Shown here in pieces: positions 8,185 through 16,829 of a stretch of 64,000 nt of DNA. The notes under the pieces were generated by a model that did not search any database, was not told where the DNA came from, and was given only the letters and a program-made list of their open reading frames with translations. The position numbers and the translations under genes were made by a program. Source of the stretch: Tritrichomonas foetus. Taxonomy: Eukaryota > Parabasalia > Tritrichomonadida > Tritrichomonadidae. The DNA lies in assembly GCA_001839685.1 (NCBI GenBank), contig MLAK01000747.1, forward strand, positions 1 through 64,000, given 5' to 3'. The stretch's first letter is position 1. Each line of letters begins with the position of its first letter.

Positions 8185-9768
8185 TCAAATTTGGCATTTA
8201 GAACCATATTCTTCATTTCCTTGTTCCTCAAAATATTCTTCCTCTTCTTCCTCCTCCTCTTCTTCTAAATATTCTTCTTCTTCCTCTTCAAGCACTTCTT
8301 GGATCAATCTGACACTTTTGTTAATTTTTGACATAGAATTTGAATAGACTTCCCAACTTTTTGTGAGAACTCCATATCTTTCTTCTTTGGAAAGTGATAC
8401 ATAATCATGAAGAACAATATCATCATAAATAACTTTATCAAAATAGCGATAGAAATCATCCATTGTTTTCCTTTTTGGAAATATTCTTCGAAATCCAGTT
8501 TGAATTTCTTTTTCTTCAACAAAATCTCGTACAATTCGATAATCGAGGAAAATTGGACTATCCCAAGGATTCACCTTTTTATTAACAACATCATTGATTC
8601 TCTCAGTAGTGAGTGATTGTCTACATTCTTGGTCATATAATCTAATTCCTGGGCATGGGTCTCTTGAAAAAGGGTTACAATCAATAATTCTTGCCATTTG
8701 AATTAAATCATGTAAAAGTCTTTTTTTAATTGATTGATCTAATTTTGAGTCACCATTCATTGAAGGTGAAATATTTATTTCCATGACGTATGGATTTAGT
8801 TTTTCATCTAATAAAATATCAATTCCATACATTTCATAAGATGTATGTCTATGATCAATTAAATTTAAATGATGTGGTCGAATTCCACAAACACCAGCAA
8901 TAATTGTACCAATGGTAACTTTTTCGATACTCTTCATAATCTTTTCAGTATCTATGCCCATTGATTCAAGATAATTTAGTAAAAATGGAAGGGACCACTT
9001 TGAAGAATCAATTGATTCTTTTTCTGAATCGCCTGAAACAAAATCATCACTTAATTTATTAACAGAATAATTTGTGAGATGCATTTGTAAGTCTGATGCA
9101 TCACCATCTTCTTCATATTGATGTGTAGCAAATCTTCCAAGTCCACTATCATGCATATATATTTTAAGTGGTGTAATTGAAGTAACTAAAACATATAATC
9201 TAATATCAAATTTTCGTCCAGTAATTAATAAAGGTCGTTCGATATAATATTGAATTATACCTTTTGTTGTAGGAAGTTTACTTTCTGAAGATGAAATCAA
9301 CCGAATTCCTCGGCCGCGTGATGAAGCCCATGGTTTGAATATCCACAACTCGTGCGATTTGAAAAGGAGGTTGGCTTCATCAGATTCTCCTGGAAGGTGA
9401 AATGACACAGGATAAAAATCAGCATCAGTTCCAATTCGTTTTCGTAATTCAGTCATTCGTTTATGAAAGTTATCTTTTCTTCCCATTAAAAAAGCGCCAG
9501 CGAAGTGATTTATTTTCTGCCATGGTTCGCATTTGAGGTACTGCGGCGCGTGAAATTGACGACCCCAAGATGCGTTGAAAACTTCGGGTTTTTCAAAAAT
9601 TGCAAATCCGGCATTTCGAAAAGTTTGCGCTGTAAGTTTTGTAATGACTTTGTGGGCGAATAAAATCCTTGTTTTGTCGTTTTCTCTACTTGAGTAACCT
9701 AACGGCGGTATGGAGATGTAATGGTAAGGAAGAGGGACCTCTGCAAACTTTAATTCAACAGTCGCCAT
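8185..9768 (-). CDS. Tubulin tyrosine ligase-like (TTLL) enzyme, probable glutamylase
   Basis: A 527-residue ATP-grasp enzyme that ligates amino acids, usually glutamate, to tubulin or related tails. TTL-domain landmarks in order: KINHFAGAFLMGRKDN (about 85-100), FYPVSFHLPGE (118-128), WIFKPWASSRGRGIRL (142-157, ATP-binding Lys145), QYYIERPLLITGRKFDIRLYV (about 173-193), MHLTNYSVNK (229-238) and MYGIDILLDE followed by MEINISPSMNGDS, which carries the metal-binding Glu/Asn. Conservation around HLTNYS and NISPS suggests the TTLL4/5 branch of polyglutamylases. The last 37 residues (491-527) are an extreme acidic tail with two poly-Glu runs each ending in Tyr. Expected to act on flagellar and cytoskeletal microtubules. 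It starts at ATG 9768, divergent from HMG-CoA synthase. Confidence 0.93.
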   Translation of the reverse strand: MATVELKFAEVPLPYHYISIPPLGYSSRENDKTRILFAHKVITKLTAQTFRNAGFAIFEKPEVFNASWGRQFHAPQYLKCEPWQKINHFAGAFLMGRKDNFHKRMTELRKRIGTDADFYPVSFHLPGESDEANLLFKSHELWIFKPWASSRGRGIRLISSSESKLPTTKGIIQYYIERPLLITGRKFDIRLYVLVTSITPLKIYMHDSGLGRFATHQYEEDGDASDLQMHLTNYSVNKLSDDFVSGDSEKESIDSSKWSLPFLLNYLESMGIDTEKIMKSIEKVTIGTIIAGVCGIRPHHLNLIDHRHTSYEMYGIDILLDEKLNPYVMEINISPSMNGDSKLDQSIKKRLLHDLIQMARIIDCNPFSRDPCPGIRLYDQECRQSLTTERINDVVNKKVNPWDSPIFLDYRIVRDFVEEKEIQTGFRRIFPKRKTMDDFYRYFDKVIYDDIVLHDYVSLSKEERYGVLTKSWEVYSNSMSKINKSVRLIQEVLEEEEEEYLEEEEEEEEEEYFEEQGNEEYGSKCQI

Positions 9769-10428
9769 AAGAAAAAAACAGAAAAGGTCAAAAAATGCGA
9801 AATCATAAGGATAGAATTTTTTCTATGTGATTTATGAAAAAAATCAAAATGGTTATTTTTGTGAAAGAAGTAATATCAAAAAGTTCGTGTTCTGAAAAAT
9901 CGTAAATTTAGCACGAAAGGAGGAATGATCTCAAAGAATCATCAATTGTTTCCGAGATAACAACTTTCATATTCATTATATAATCATTTTGGTCATAGCG
10001 TTAGACATTCTTCCAACAACATTGAGAATCGCAACGGTTCACATTTTGATGCACAAACATAACTATTGACTTCTTATTTTGTATGTAATCATTTGTAATA
10101 TATCTCATCGATCATTTTTTTCTGAACTTCCATGCGTAGAATGAGATTACTACATATAGTTGAAGTGACCAGATAATAATTGAAAACTCATAGAAGTTGC
10201 GAATTTTGAATTGATTGACCATCAAACAAGCAGTTAGCAGTTAGCATTGAATGGTCAAAGTTTTCAAAAATTGTCAAATTTGTAGGCCAGATATATATTC
10301 AATAATAACCATAATGTTCAGTGAAATACTATGGCAATCAATTTTTGTGGAATTTTTTCAATGACTAAATTGAAATTTTATCAATTTTTCAAATAAAGTT
10401 AAAATCATTTCAAGATTCGATCGAAATA
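9769..10428. other. Divergent intergenic region (TTLL / HMG-CoA synthase)
   Basis: About 660 bp without a gene, holding the promoters of both flanking genes. AAAAAGTT occurs near 9885 and a tandem GCAGTTAGCAGTTAGC near 10230. TCATTT about 25 bases before ATG 10429 fits a loose trichomonad initiator (TCA plus pyrimidine). None of these is proven. Confidence 0.35.
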
Positions 10429-11778
10429 ATGCAATCGCCCAAAAATATTGGAATCAGAGCCATCGAAGTTCATTTCCCAAAGAACTTCATCCTCCAAGAC
10501 CACCTCGAAGACCGTGACATCGAAATTCTCGGTGAAGACCAACGCGAAAAAATCAAAGGAAAATACACAAAAGGTCTCGGTCAAACTGCTTTATCGTTTT
10601 GTACAGATCACGAGGACACTGTTTCTATCGCAATGAACGCAATACAGAGTCTTTTCGATAAATATAATTTGGATGAGTCAATGTTTGGCCGGCTCGAAAT
10701 TGGCACAGAATCTGGAATAGACAGGTCAAAATCCATCAAATCCTTTTTAATGCAACTTTTCCCCACCAACCATACATTAATGGGTGTCGATAATACAAAC
10801 GCTTGTTACGGAGGTACAGCAGCCCTTTTGAACTCACTGGCATGGATGGAAAGCTCACAGTGGGACGGAAGGCTTGCATTAGTCGTTTGTACCGATATTG
10901 CTGTATACGAAGAAATGGCGTCACGACCAACCGGTGGATGTGGTGCTGTTGCTATGGCTATTGGTCCAGATGCTCCAATTGTATTTGAACCTGGCCTCTT
11001 GAGCCATCATTTCGTTCATGGATATGATTTCTATAAGCCAAACCCAGCAAATCCGCATCCTCTTGTTGATGGTCCGCTATCGTTGCTTTTATACTACGAG
11101 TGTCTCGATTACTGCTATTTTGGATATCGCCAGAAGTGTTTTAATCAAATTCAACATCAAAATGTTGACAAAAGTGTTGACAAAATTACAGACATTTCTG
11201 TTGACAATTTTGACTATATTTGTCTTCATAATCCTTTCCAAAATCATATCAAAAAATGCACAGGTAGACTTGCTTACCTGAAGGACAAGAATGGAGATGA
11301 ACCCGAAATCGACGAAACAAGGAAGAATCCAAGATTCATGTCAGAACTCAGCGCCACGCACAGACCTTTATTTAACGAAAAAGTGTCACCGTCATGCAGA
11401 CTCTCAATGTTTTGTGGCAACGGCTATACATCTTCGCTTTATCTCGCCATCGCATCTCTTATTGACTCAGTCGCCGATATGAACGGCAAACGCGTACTTT
11501 GTTTCTCATATGGAAGTGGAGCAGCTTCATCAATGTTCTCATTTCGAGTAAACGGCGATATATCCAATATGAGGAAGAATTTAAATCTCGAAGAAAGGCT
11601 TTCCGCACGAAACCAGAGAACCGTTATTGAATACGAAAAAGCCATCGAGCTCGAAAATCTTCGTTTTAAGTCAGCACCTTACAATCCATCCGATTCACTC
11701 GATCTCCTTTGGGACAAAAGCTGGTACCTCGAAAGTATTGACGAGAAGTGGATGCGCCACTATAAGAGGAAAGAATAG
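10429..11778 (+). CDS. HMGCS: Hydroxymethylglutaryl-CoA synthase
   Basis: A 449-residue enzyme that condenses acetyl-CoA with acetoacetyl-CoA to HMG-CoA, the first committed step of the mevalonate pathway to isoprenoids. The three catalytic residues of the family are in place: Glu94 in LEIGTESGIDRSKS, the acyl-enzyme Cys126 in NTNACYGGTAALLNS, and His267 in YICLHNPFQNH. Other family blocks are VVCTDIAVY, HGYDFYKPN, SRLSMFCGNGYTSSLYLA-like sequence at about 325-345 (family GN.YT.SLY) and CFSYGSGAASSMFSFRV. Length is typical of cytosolic eukaryotic enzymes (about 450-520), with no obvious targeting peptide. Codon use is rich in C-ending codons compared with neighbours, consistent with good expression. 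It starts at ATG 10429. Confidence 0.96.
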   Translation: MQSPKNIGIRAIEVHFPKNFILQDHLEDRDIEILGEDQREKIKGKYTKGLGQTALSFCTDHEDTVSIAMNAIQSLFDKYNLDESMFGRLEIGTESGIDRSKSIKSFLMQLFPTNHTLMGVDNTNACYGGTAALLNSLAWMESSQWDGRLALVVCTDIAVYEEMASRPTGGCGAVAMAIGPDAPIVFEPGLLSHHFVHGYDFYKPNPANPHPLVDGPLSLLLYYECLDYCYFGYRQKCFNQIQHQNVDKSVDKITDISVDNFDYICLHNPFQNHIKKCTGRLAYLKDKNGDEPEIDETRKNPRFMSELSATHRPLFNEKVSPSCRLSMFCGNGYTSSLYLAIASLIDSVADMNGKRVLCFSYGSGAASSMFSFRVNGDISNMRKNLNLEERLSARNQRTVIEYEKAIELENLRFKSAPYNPSDSLDLLWDKSWYLESIDEKWMRHYKRKE

Positions 11779-12061
11779 ATATATAAAATATATTTATTAT
11801 CATATTTCAATAAAATATTCTAAATATTTGTCTTATTTTTAAGTTTTTCAATGTCTTTTATTATTGGAGGTATTGCAAGAGTTTTCATTCGCCTGAAGAA
11901 AAGTTATATCACGAACAAATTGTCAATCACCTCTTAAGAAAAAGTTAGATACCAATGAAAAAGTTGAGCATCAATAGAAAAGTTTTATTATGGCTTCAAT
12001 CTGTGAAACATTTTCAATTTGTGAAGGAATCAATTACGTTTAGAATTTTTAAAAAACAAAG
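11779..12061. promoter_or_regulatory. Intergenic region with repeated AAAAGTT
   Basis: A 283-bp spacer before the LRR gene. Between about 11898 and 11985 the motif AAAAGTT occurs four times on the + strand, two of them inside tandem CAAT(GA/AG)AAAAGTT blocks. The same core recurs upstream of other genes in the window, so it is a promoter-element candidate. AATAAA about 35 bases after the HMG-CoA synthase stop could be its polyadenylation signal. Confidence 0.3.
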
Positions 12062-14155
12062 ATGAAACCAACACTTTTACAGCGACTCGGAAAAGCAGCG
12101 CCCAAAAATACTACACCAGAACAGCCAAAGAATAGAGTTATTCGCAGTTCAAGTAAGGACTTAGTGGAAATACCGAACGTTGATAATTTCCATGATATTC
12201 AACAAATGTTCCTTTCTAATAATCGAATAGCTTCACTTTGCGGAATAGAAAAATTTTCGAATCTTAGAGTCCTTTTTATTGCAGATAATCAGATTTCGAA
12301 GATTAGTGAAATAAAGTTTTTCACTAATTTACCAATCGAAACACTTAACATGAAAGGAAACCCTATTACAAAACTTCCATATTATCAACAGCATGCAGTT
12401 TCAAAAATCCCAACGTTATTATTTTTTGATGACCATGAAGTTAATGACCAGCTAAGGGCTGCTGCTACAAGTACTGCAGATTTTGATGAGTGTCGATTGA
12501 CATTATTATGCATTAATGAATTACGAATTCAAGAGCTTGAAGAATTAGATAAATACAATGGCGAAAAGTCAAAAGAATGGTTGATAAGAGTTCAACGGTC
12601 ACTTGGTGACAGGACCTTAGAATCATTTGGACTTGATTCGGAATTAAGAGATCAAAATTTCGATAAAATGAGAAATATTGCATTTGAACTTCGCAGCAAA
12701 AATGAAAATGCAAAATGCAAATGGGGACAAATTTATGATAAAATTGAAGCTATTCAAGTTAATGCTATTGATGAATTGTCCCAAAAATTAAAAGTTTTCA
12801 TTGATAAGCTCAAGAAAAATGTGAGCCAGAAGAATTCATCGAAATCTAATAAATCATCAAAGTCTAAAAAGGAAGTTGTTAATTCAGTATCATTTAACAG
12901 AATGAATTCACCAGTAACTCCAGCAAATAAAGGAAGTATTTTATATGCTAAAAATTCGCCATCTTACTATCAGAAACTCATCGAAATTACCCAGAATCAA
13001 TTTAGCTTCAATGTTCCTAAATCTGAAGATATTGATCCAGTCACTCCACCCACACAAGTTCATATTTCCAGGCAGATTGAATCTAGTCAAGAATATGAAG
13101 AAACAGGGTCTACTTTTGAGTCTCCCTCTGTAAGTAATATAAATGATGAAACAAACAATACAGCAAGCTCTTTAGAAGGAATGGTTCATAGTATCGATAA
13201 TATGTCACCACAACAAAAAGCATTCATACCTTACAATTCGGTACAATTTTCACAATCAATTTCACCACGCCTTTCGCAAAGAAATTCTCAGCAATCTTCT
13301 CCAGTTTACACAAATAAGATTTCTCAATATGATATGGACTCACAAGAAATTGATTTATATAATGCATTTGGTCGTATCTTCTTGAATAAATTAATGTCAG
13401 CATCATTTTATAAATGGAAAGATGAAACACAAATTTTACAATCATACAATGGCTTCATCAGAATCTATCAAAAAAGGAAAATTAATAGAACACAGAGAAT
13501 CTTTTTCCGGAAGTGGACCAATAGATTCGATCTTAGTAGAAAAGAAAAGTCGATTTTGGAAATTCAATATAATCATTTCATTGATTTACCTTATCAGCCA
13601 ATTAATATGCCTCAAGAAAGAAATGCTGAGCTCCTTGAAAAAACACTATTAATGGAAAACGAAATTTTAAATCTTCATGACAAAATTGAAGAAGCTGAAA
13701 ATTCAGCAATTGATTATCACCATACCCTAGAAGAATCAATCAAAAATGAAGGTAAAATGACAAATATTCTAAAGAAATTGAATCAAGAAAACAATTCTCT
13801 GCAAAATAAAATTAAACAAAATGATGCAAAATATGAATCTGACATTATTCAATTTTTGCTTGACACAAAATTGAATTCTGATGAAAATGATGCTTCTATC
13901 TTTCAGATCCAAAAGGAAATTATGAAGAAAGAGAAAGAAATTAAAGCATTGAAGCAATATATTACTCAAACCAAAGCAAGGAGACAAAATGAAACAGATG
14001 GATTAAATTCCAAGCTCAAATCAGCTTTTGATGTAGCGAGTGGATTTAGAATGGAGATTGCAAGATTAAAGAATGAAACTCCACATTCAATTAAAAAAAG
14101 GAATTATGAGCATAACTTTATCCCTTCGCCACCTATTGCCGATGTTTATATCTAA
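12062..14155 (+). CDS. Leucine-rich-repeat protein with Sfi1-type centrin-binding motifs
   Basis: A 697-residue protein starting at ATG 12062. Residues about 40-125 hold SDS22-type leucine-rich repeats (MFLSNNRIASLCGIEKFSN, VLFIADNQISKI, TLNMKGNPITKLPYY) closed by an LRR-cap-like FFDDHEVND. Residues about 240-420 are Ser-rich and disordered. Two aromatic-W-basic motifs follow, FYKWKDE (Trp452) and FFRKWTN (Trp485), exactly 33 residues apart, the repeat length of Sfi1 centrin-binding helices. The C-terminus (about 520-680) is coiled coil. LRR plus coiled coil is the plan of centriole/basal-body proteins such as CEP97 and LRRCC1/VFL1. A basal-body or flagellar-root role is therefore inferred; the exact ortholog is uncertain. 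Confidence 0.8.
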   Translation: MKPTLLQRLGKAAPKNTTPEQPKNRVIRSSSKDLVEIPNVDNFHDIQQMFLSNNRIASLCGIEKFSNLRVLFIADNQISKISEIKFFTNLPIETLNMKGNPITKLPYYQQHAVSKIPTLLFFDDHEVNDQLRAAATSTADFDECRLTLLCINELRIQELEELDKYNGEKSKEWLIRVQRSLGDRTLESFGLDSELRDQNFDKMRNIAFELRSKNENAKCKWGQIYDKIEAIQVNAIDELSQKLKVFIDKLKKNVSQKNSSKSNKSSKSKKEVVNSVSFNRMNSPVTPANKGSILYAKNSPSYYQKLIEITQNQFSFNVPKSEDIDPVTPPTQVHISRQIESSQEYEETGSTFESPSVSNINDETNNTASSLEGMVHSIDNMSPQQKAFIPYNSVQFSQSISPRLSQRNSQQSSPVYTNKISQYDMDSQEIDLYNAFGRIFLNKLMSASFYKWKDETQILQSYNGFIRIYQKRKINRTQRIFFRKWTNRFDLSRKEKSILEIQYNHFIDLPYQPINMPQERNAELLEKTLLMENEILNLHDKIEEAENSAIDYHHTLEESIKNEGKMTNILKKLNQENNSLQNKIKQNDAKYESDIIQFLLDTKLNSDENDASIFQIQKEIMKKEKEIKALKQYITQTKARRQNETDGLNSKLKSAFDVASGFRMEIARLKNETPHSIKKRNYEHNFIPSPPIADVYI

Positions 14156-14686
14156 TTACAATTCATAGCTCATAGCCTTATTTACCATTGTTATTATTAT
14201 GATTTTCTAATAAAAATGTATGTTTATAACTAACTCTTTATTTCATTTCCAGGTTATTTCATGTCATTTGTTAAATTCAAGTTGAATATATAATTGATAT
14301 AATTGAGTGAACACTTCATTGATGTAAAATAACATATCGAAGAGATTCAAAGATTGTAGCGAATAAATGACAATTATGCTGATAGAATTATTTAAAAATT
14401 GATCAAATATAGTTTAATTGACTAGAATTTAAATGATGAGACAAATTCAATGTTATCTAATAAATTTGGTGAAATAATAAATTTACAATAATCGAAATAG
14501 TAAATTTTATATCATTTTCAATGAAAGAAGTATTAGTTTTCAATGAATATGCTTTATATTTTGCATATTTAATACGATTATCACCGCTCCTTCAATGTTT
14601 GCTCACCGTGAATTTTTATCAAATGATCAAACCGTTTTTATTTGGTCAACTAATTGAACAAAATATGAATGTGACACTTTTTCTAA
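14156..14686. other. Intergenic region
   Basis: About 530 bp of AT-rich DNA between two rightward genes. An AATAAA-like signal lies about 55 bases after the upstream stop. No RNA gene or tandem repeat seen. Confidence 0.4.
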
Positions 14687-16027
14687 ATGGAAAAGGAAAC
14701 CGAAGAGAATCTTGTTTCTCTTGGCCTTGCCCCTGAGGGCGACAGTTTTCTTAACAGAGTCATCGATTCGATATCTTATAATAAAGGAGTTATCATTCTC
14801 GCCTCCTTCTCGATATCCCAATTAATTCTTTTGATAATTATGTACGCGTTTACATCATCAATAACGACAGAAGTTATGCCATTCAATGCAATTGTACCAC
14901 CACTCCCGATATCCAGGACAAGGCGCTTTGGCTTCAACTTTACCGGGCTTCATTTTTTCCATGATTTTCTCACTCTCGATTTATCCTTCAAAAACGATGG
15001 AAGCATAAAAAGTGCATTCAACGTAAGCAGTTATTTCATGGCAACTATGTATATCGGCAACCGTTTAGAATCCAGGATCGAATATCCAACAAAACATTCA
15101 ACCGTCGAATTCGAACAAGGTGAAGATTGGTCAAATCAAGTTCGTATTTTTGCCAGCAATTTTGTTCACTATACAGATATCCATTCACAAGTTTATTTCA
15201 AAACGGAGCCATCAACAATTAATCTTGAAGGTCAATTTACATGGTCATTTAGTGATCCATCATTTTCTATTGTTCTTGTCTTTTTGCGATTCCTTTTCTT
15301 TGTTATTGGAATAATAATATTACTGAAATTATTAATTTCCAACTTCGATATCAAAAACTCGCATCCCGGTATCAAATTTGCTTTATGTATTGATTTATTT
15401 ATAATTCTTTGTTCAGATCCCCTTTATATTTTAACATATTTTTCAGAGAGCAATTCATTCAAAATTATTGATTCAATTTTGTCACTTATAATCATTTTTG
15501 TTGTCTTTTTCGCTTGTTTATTCTCTCTCATGATTGATGACCTCACACATACTGAAGTAAGTAATGCATGGCTTTCTTTAAGAATTATTCCATTTTTGAT
15601 TGGATTTTTAGTTTTCTGTTTTACTTCCATTTTTACAGTGTCTGTAACTTTGAAAGATCCGCATGCCATGCGCAGCAGTTTAATGAAGATGCTCAATGGC
15701 CTTGAAATGTTGGTCATTTGCATCTATATCGTTTTTGTCATCCTTCGTGGTTCGAAATTCGCGTCTGAAGCACCAAATGAGAAATTTGTCTCATTTTCAA
15801 TGGCGATTCTAATGTTAGTGTTCGCTCAATTCATTGAAGTCATTGCAACCTTCAACAAAGTGGCAAACAAGACAATTTACATGAATTTTGCTGCTACAAT
15901 TTTCGCATTATTCTTCATTTACTTGAACTGGCCTGTGGATTCTGTTAAAGACACAATGAATGCAATATCCGAAAATCCAGATGAAAATGGAACAATTCAG
16001 GAACCACTTTCCGCTCAACTTGAATAA
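14687..16027 (+). CDS. Eight-helix membrane protein of Wntless/TMEM181 layout
   Basis: A 446-residue membrane protein. One helix at about 31-55 (ILASFSISQLILLIIMYAF) is followed by a lumenal or extracellular beta-rich domain of about 140 residues, then seven hydrophobic helices between about 197 and 418, and a short hydrophilic tail. Helix-domain-seven helices is the layout of the GOST group (Wntless/MIG-14, TMEM181, GPR107/108, TMEM87), membrane-trafficking cargo receptors of Golgi and endosomes. The segment FSIVLVFLRFLFFVIGIIIL entering the seven-helix block resembles the equivalent part of TMEM181/Wntless. The assignment rests on topology more than sequence identity; an orphan receptor is the alternative. 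It starts at ATG 14687. Confidence 0.55.
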   Translation: MEKETEENLVSLGLAPEGDSFLNRVIDSISYNKGVIILASFSISQLILLIIMYAFTSSITTEVMPFNAIVPPLPISRTRRFGFNFTGLHFFHDFLTLDLSFKNDGSIKSAFNVSSYFMATMYIGNRLESRIEYPTKHSTVEFEQGEDWSNQVRIFASNFVHYTDIHSQVYFKTEPSTINLEGQFTWSFSDPSFSIVLVFLRFLFFVIGIIILLKLLISNFDIKNSHPGIKFALCIDLFIILCSDPLYILTYFSESNSFKIIDSILSLIIIFVVFFACLFSLMIDDLTHTEVSNAWLSLRIIPFLIGFLVFCFTSIFTVSVTLKDPHAMRSSLMKMLNGLEMLVICIYIVFVILRGSKFASEAPNEKFVSFSMAILMLVFAQFIEVIATFNKVANKTIYMNFAATIFALFFIYLNWPVDSVKDTMNAISENPDENGTIQEPLSAQLE

Positions 16028-16829
16028 AATGTTGTTACATCATTTAAATCCGACTTTAATTTTTTTTCTAGCTTTTATTTTAATATTCTCATTATGTTAA
16101 TATTTTTTCTGATATTGATGATTGAGTGAATAATATTTGAAACTCCGTCATTTCTTTTCAAATTAAATGAAACTTCTGATCTCATTGAGAGAATTATTTA
16201 ATGAAAGAATTATTTCATCAAAGAATTATTTAACTATTAGATCATTCCCTTCATTTTCTCCCATAAGAAATTTTGCCTATCAACAAGCTGTACTTAATTC
16301 TTAATTAATTCTTAAAATATAAAATATATTTTAAGTTGAAATTAAGTTCTATCTCTAGGTGAAATGGGTCCTTCATTTTAGCATAGTATATGAGTATTCA
16401 TTTTCATGAACATCAATTATTAAAGCTAGAGCAATTATGATTGATCAAGTTTCTAATAAATACCAGATAAATAAGTTAATCAAAGATACTTTTTCGGTGT
16501 TACGTCATTATTTCAGGAGGGATTTCAAATTAGTCCATATTACATTAATATTGATATATTATAAACTGATAAATTACTAATTAATAAATAATCACTTTCA
16601 ATAATAATTATCATCAATATAGTATCAGAACATCTCATCATTCGAAGTGTTCATATGAATGATGTTTTATTTCCGAAAAATTTTAATTGCACTAACCAAC
16701 TAGAATCATAAAAAGTTTCATCTATACAATTGTCTATTTTGTGTGATGCAAATTTTAACTTTTTGAGAAATGTCATAGAATTATGTTCGTTTTTTTATAA
16801 TCATAAAAAGTTTGAAATTTAAAACTTTG
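16028..16829. promoter_or_regulatory. Intergenic region upstream of CFAP58 with two CATAAAAAGTTT motifs
   Basis: An 800-bp AT-rich spacer. The 12-mer CATAAAAAGTTT occurs exactly at 16707-16718 and 16802-16813, the second ending 17 bases before the ATG at 16830. The same 12-mer lies upstream of the Rab gene at 41647-41658. AAAGAATTATTT is repeated near 16190-16230. The motif may be a core promoter element; this is inference. Confidence 0.3.

Noticed and set aside
8159..8347. Ser-rich frame opposite the TTLL tail
   Set aside because: It is the complement of the GAA-type codons encoding the poly-Glu tail of the TTLL gene.
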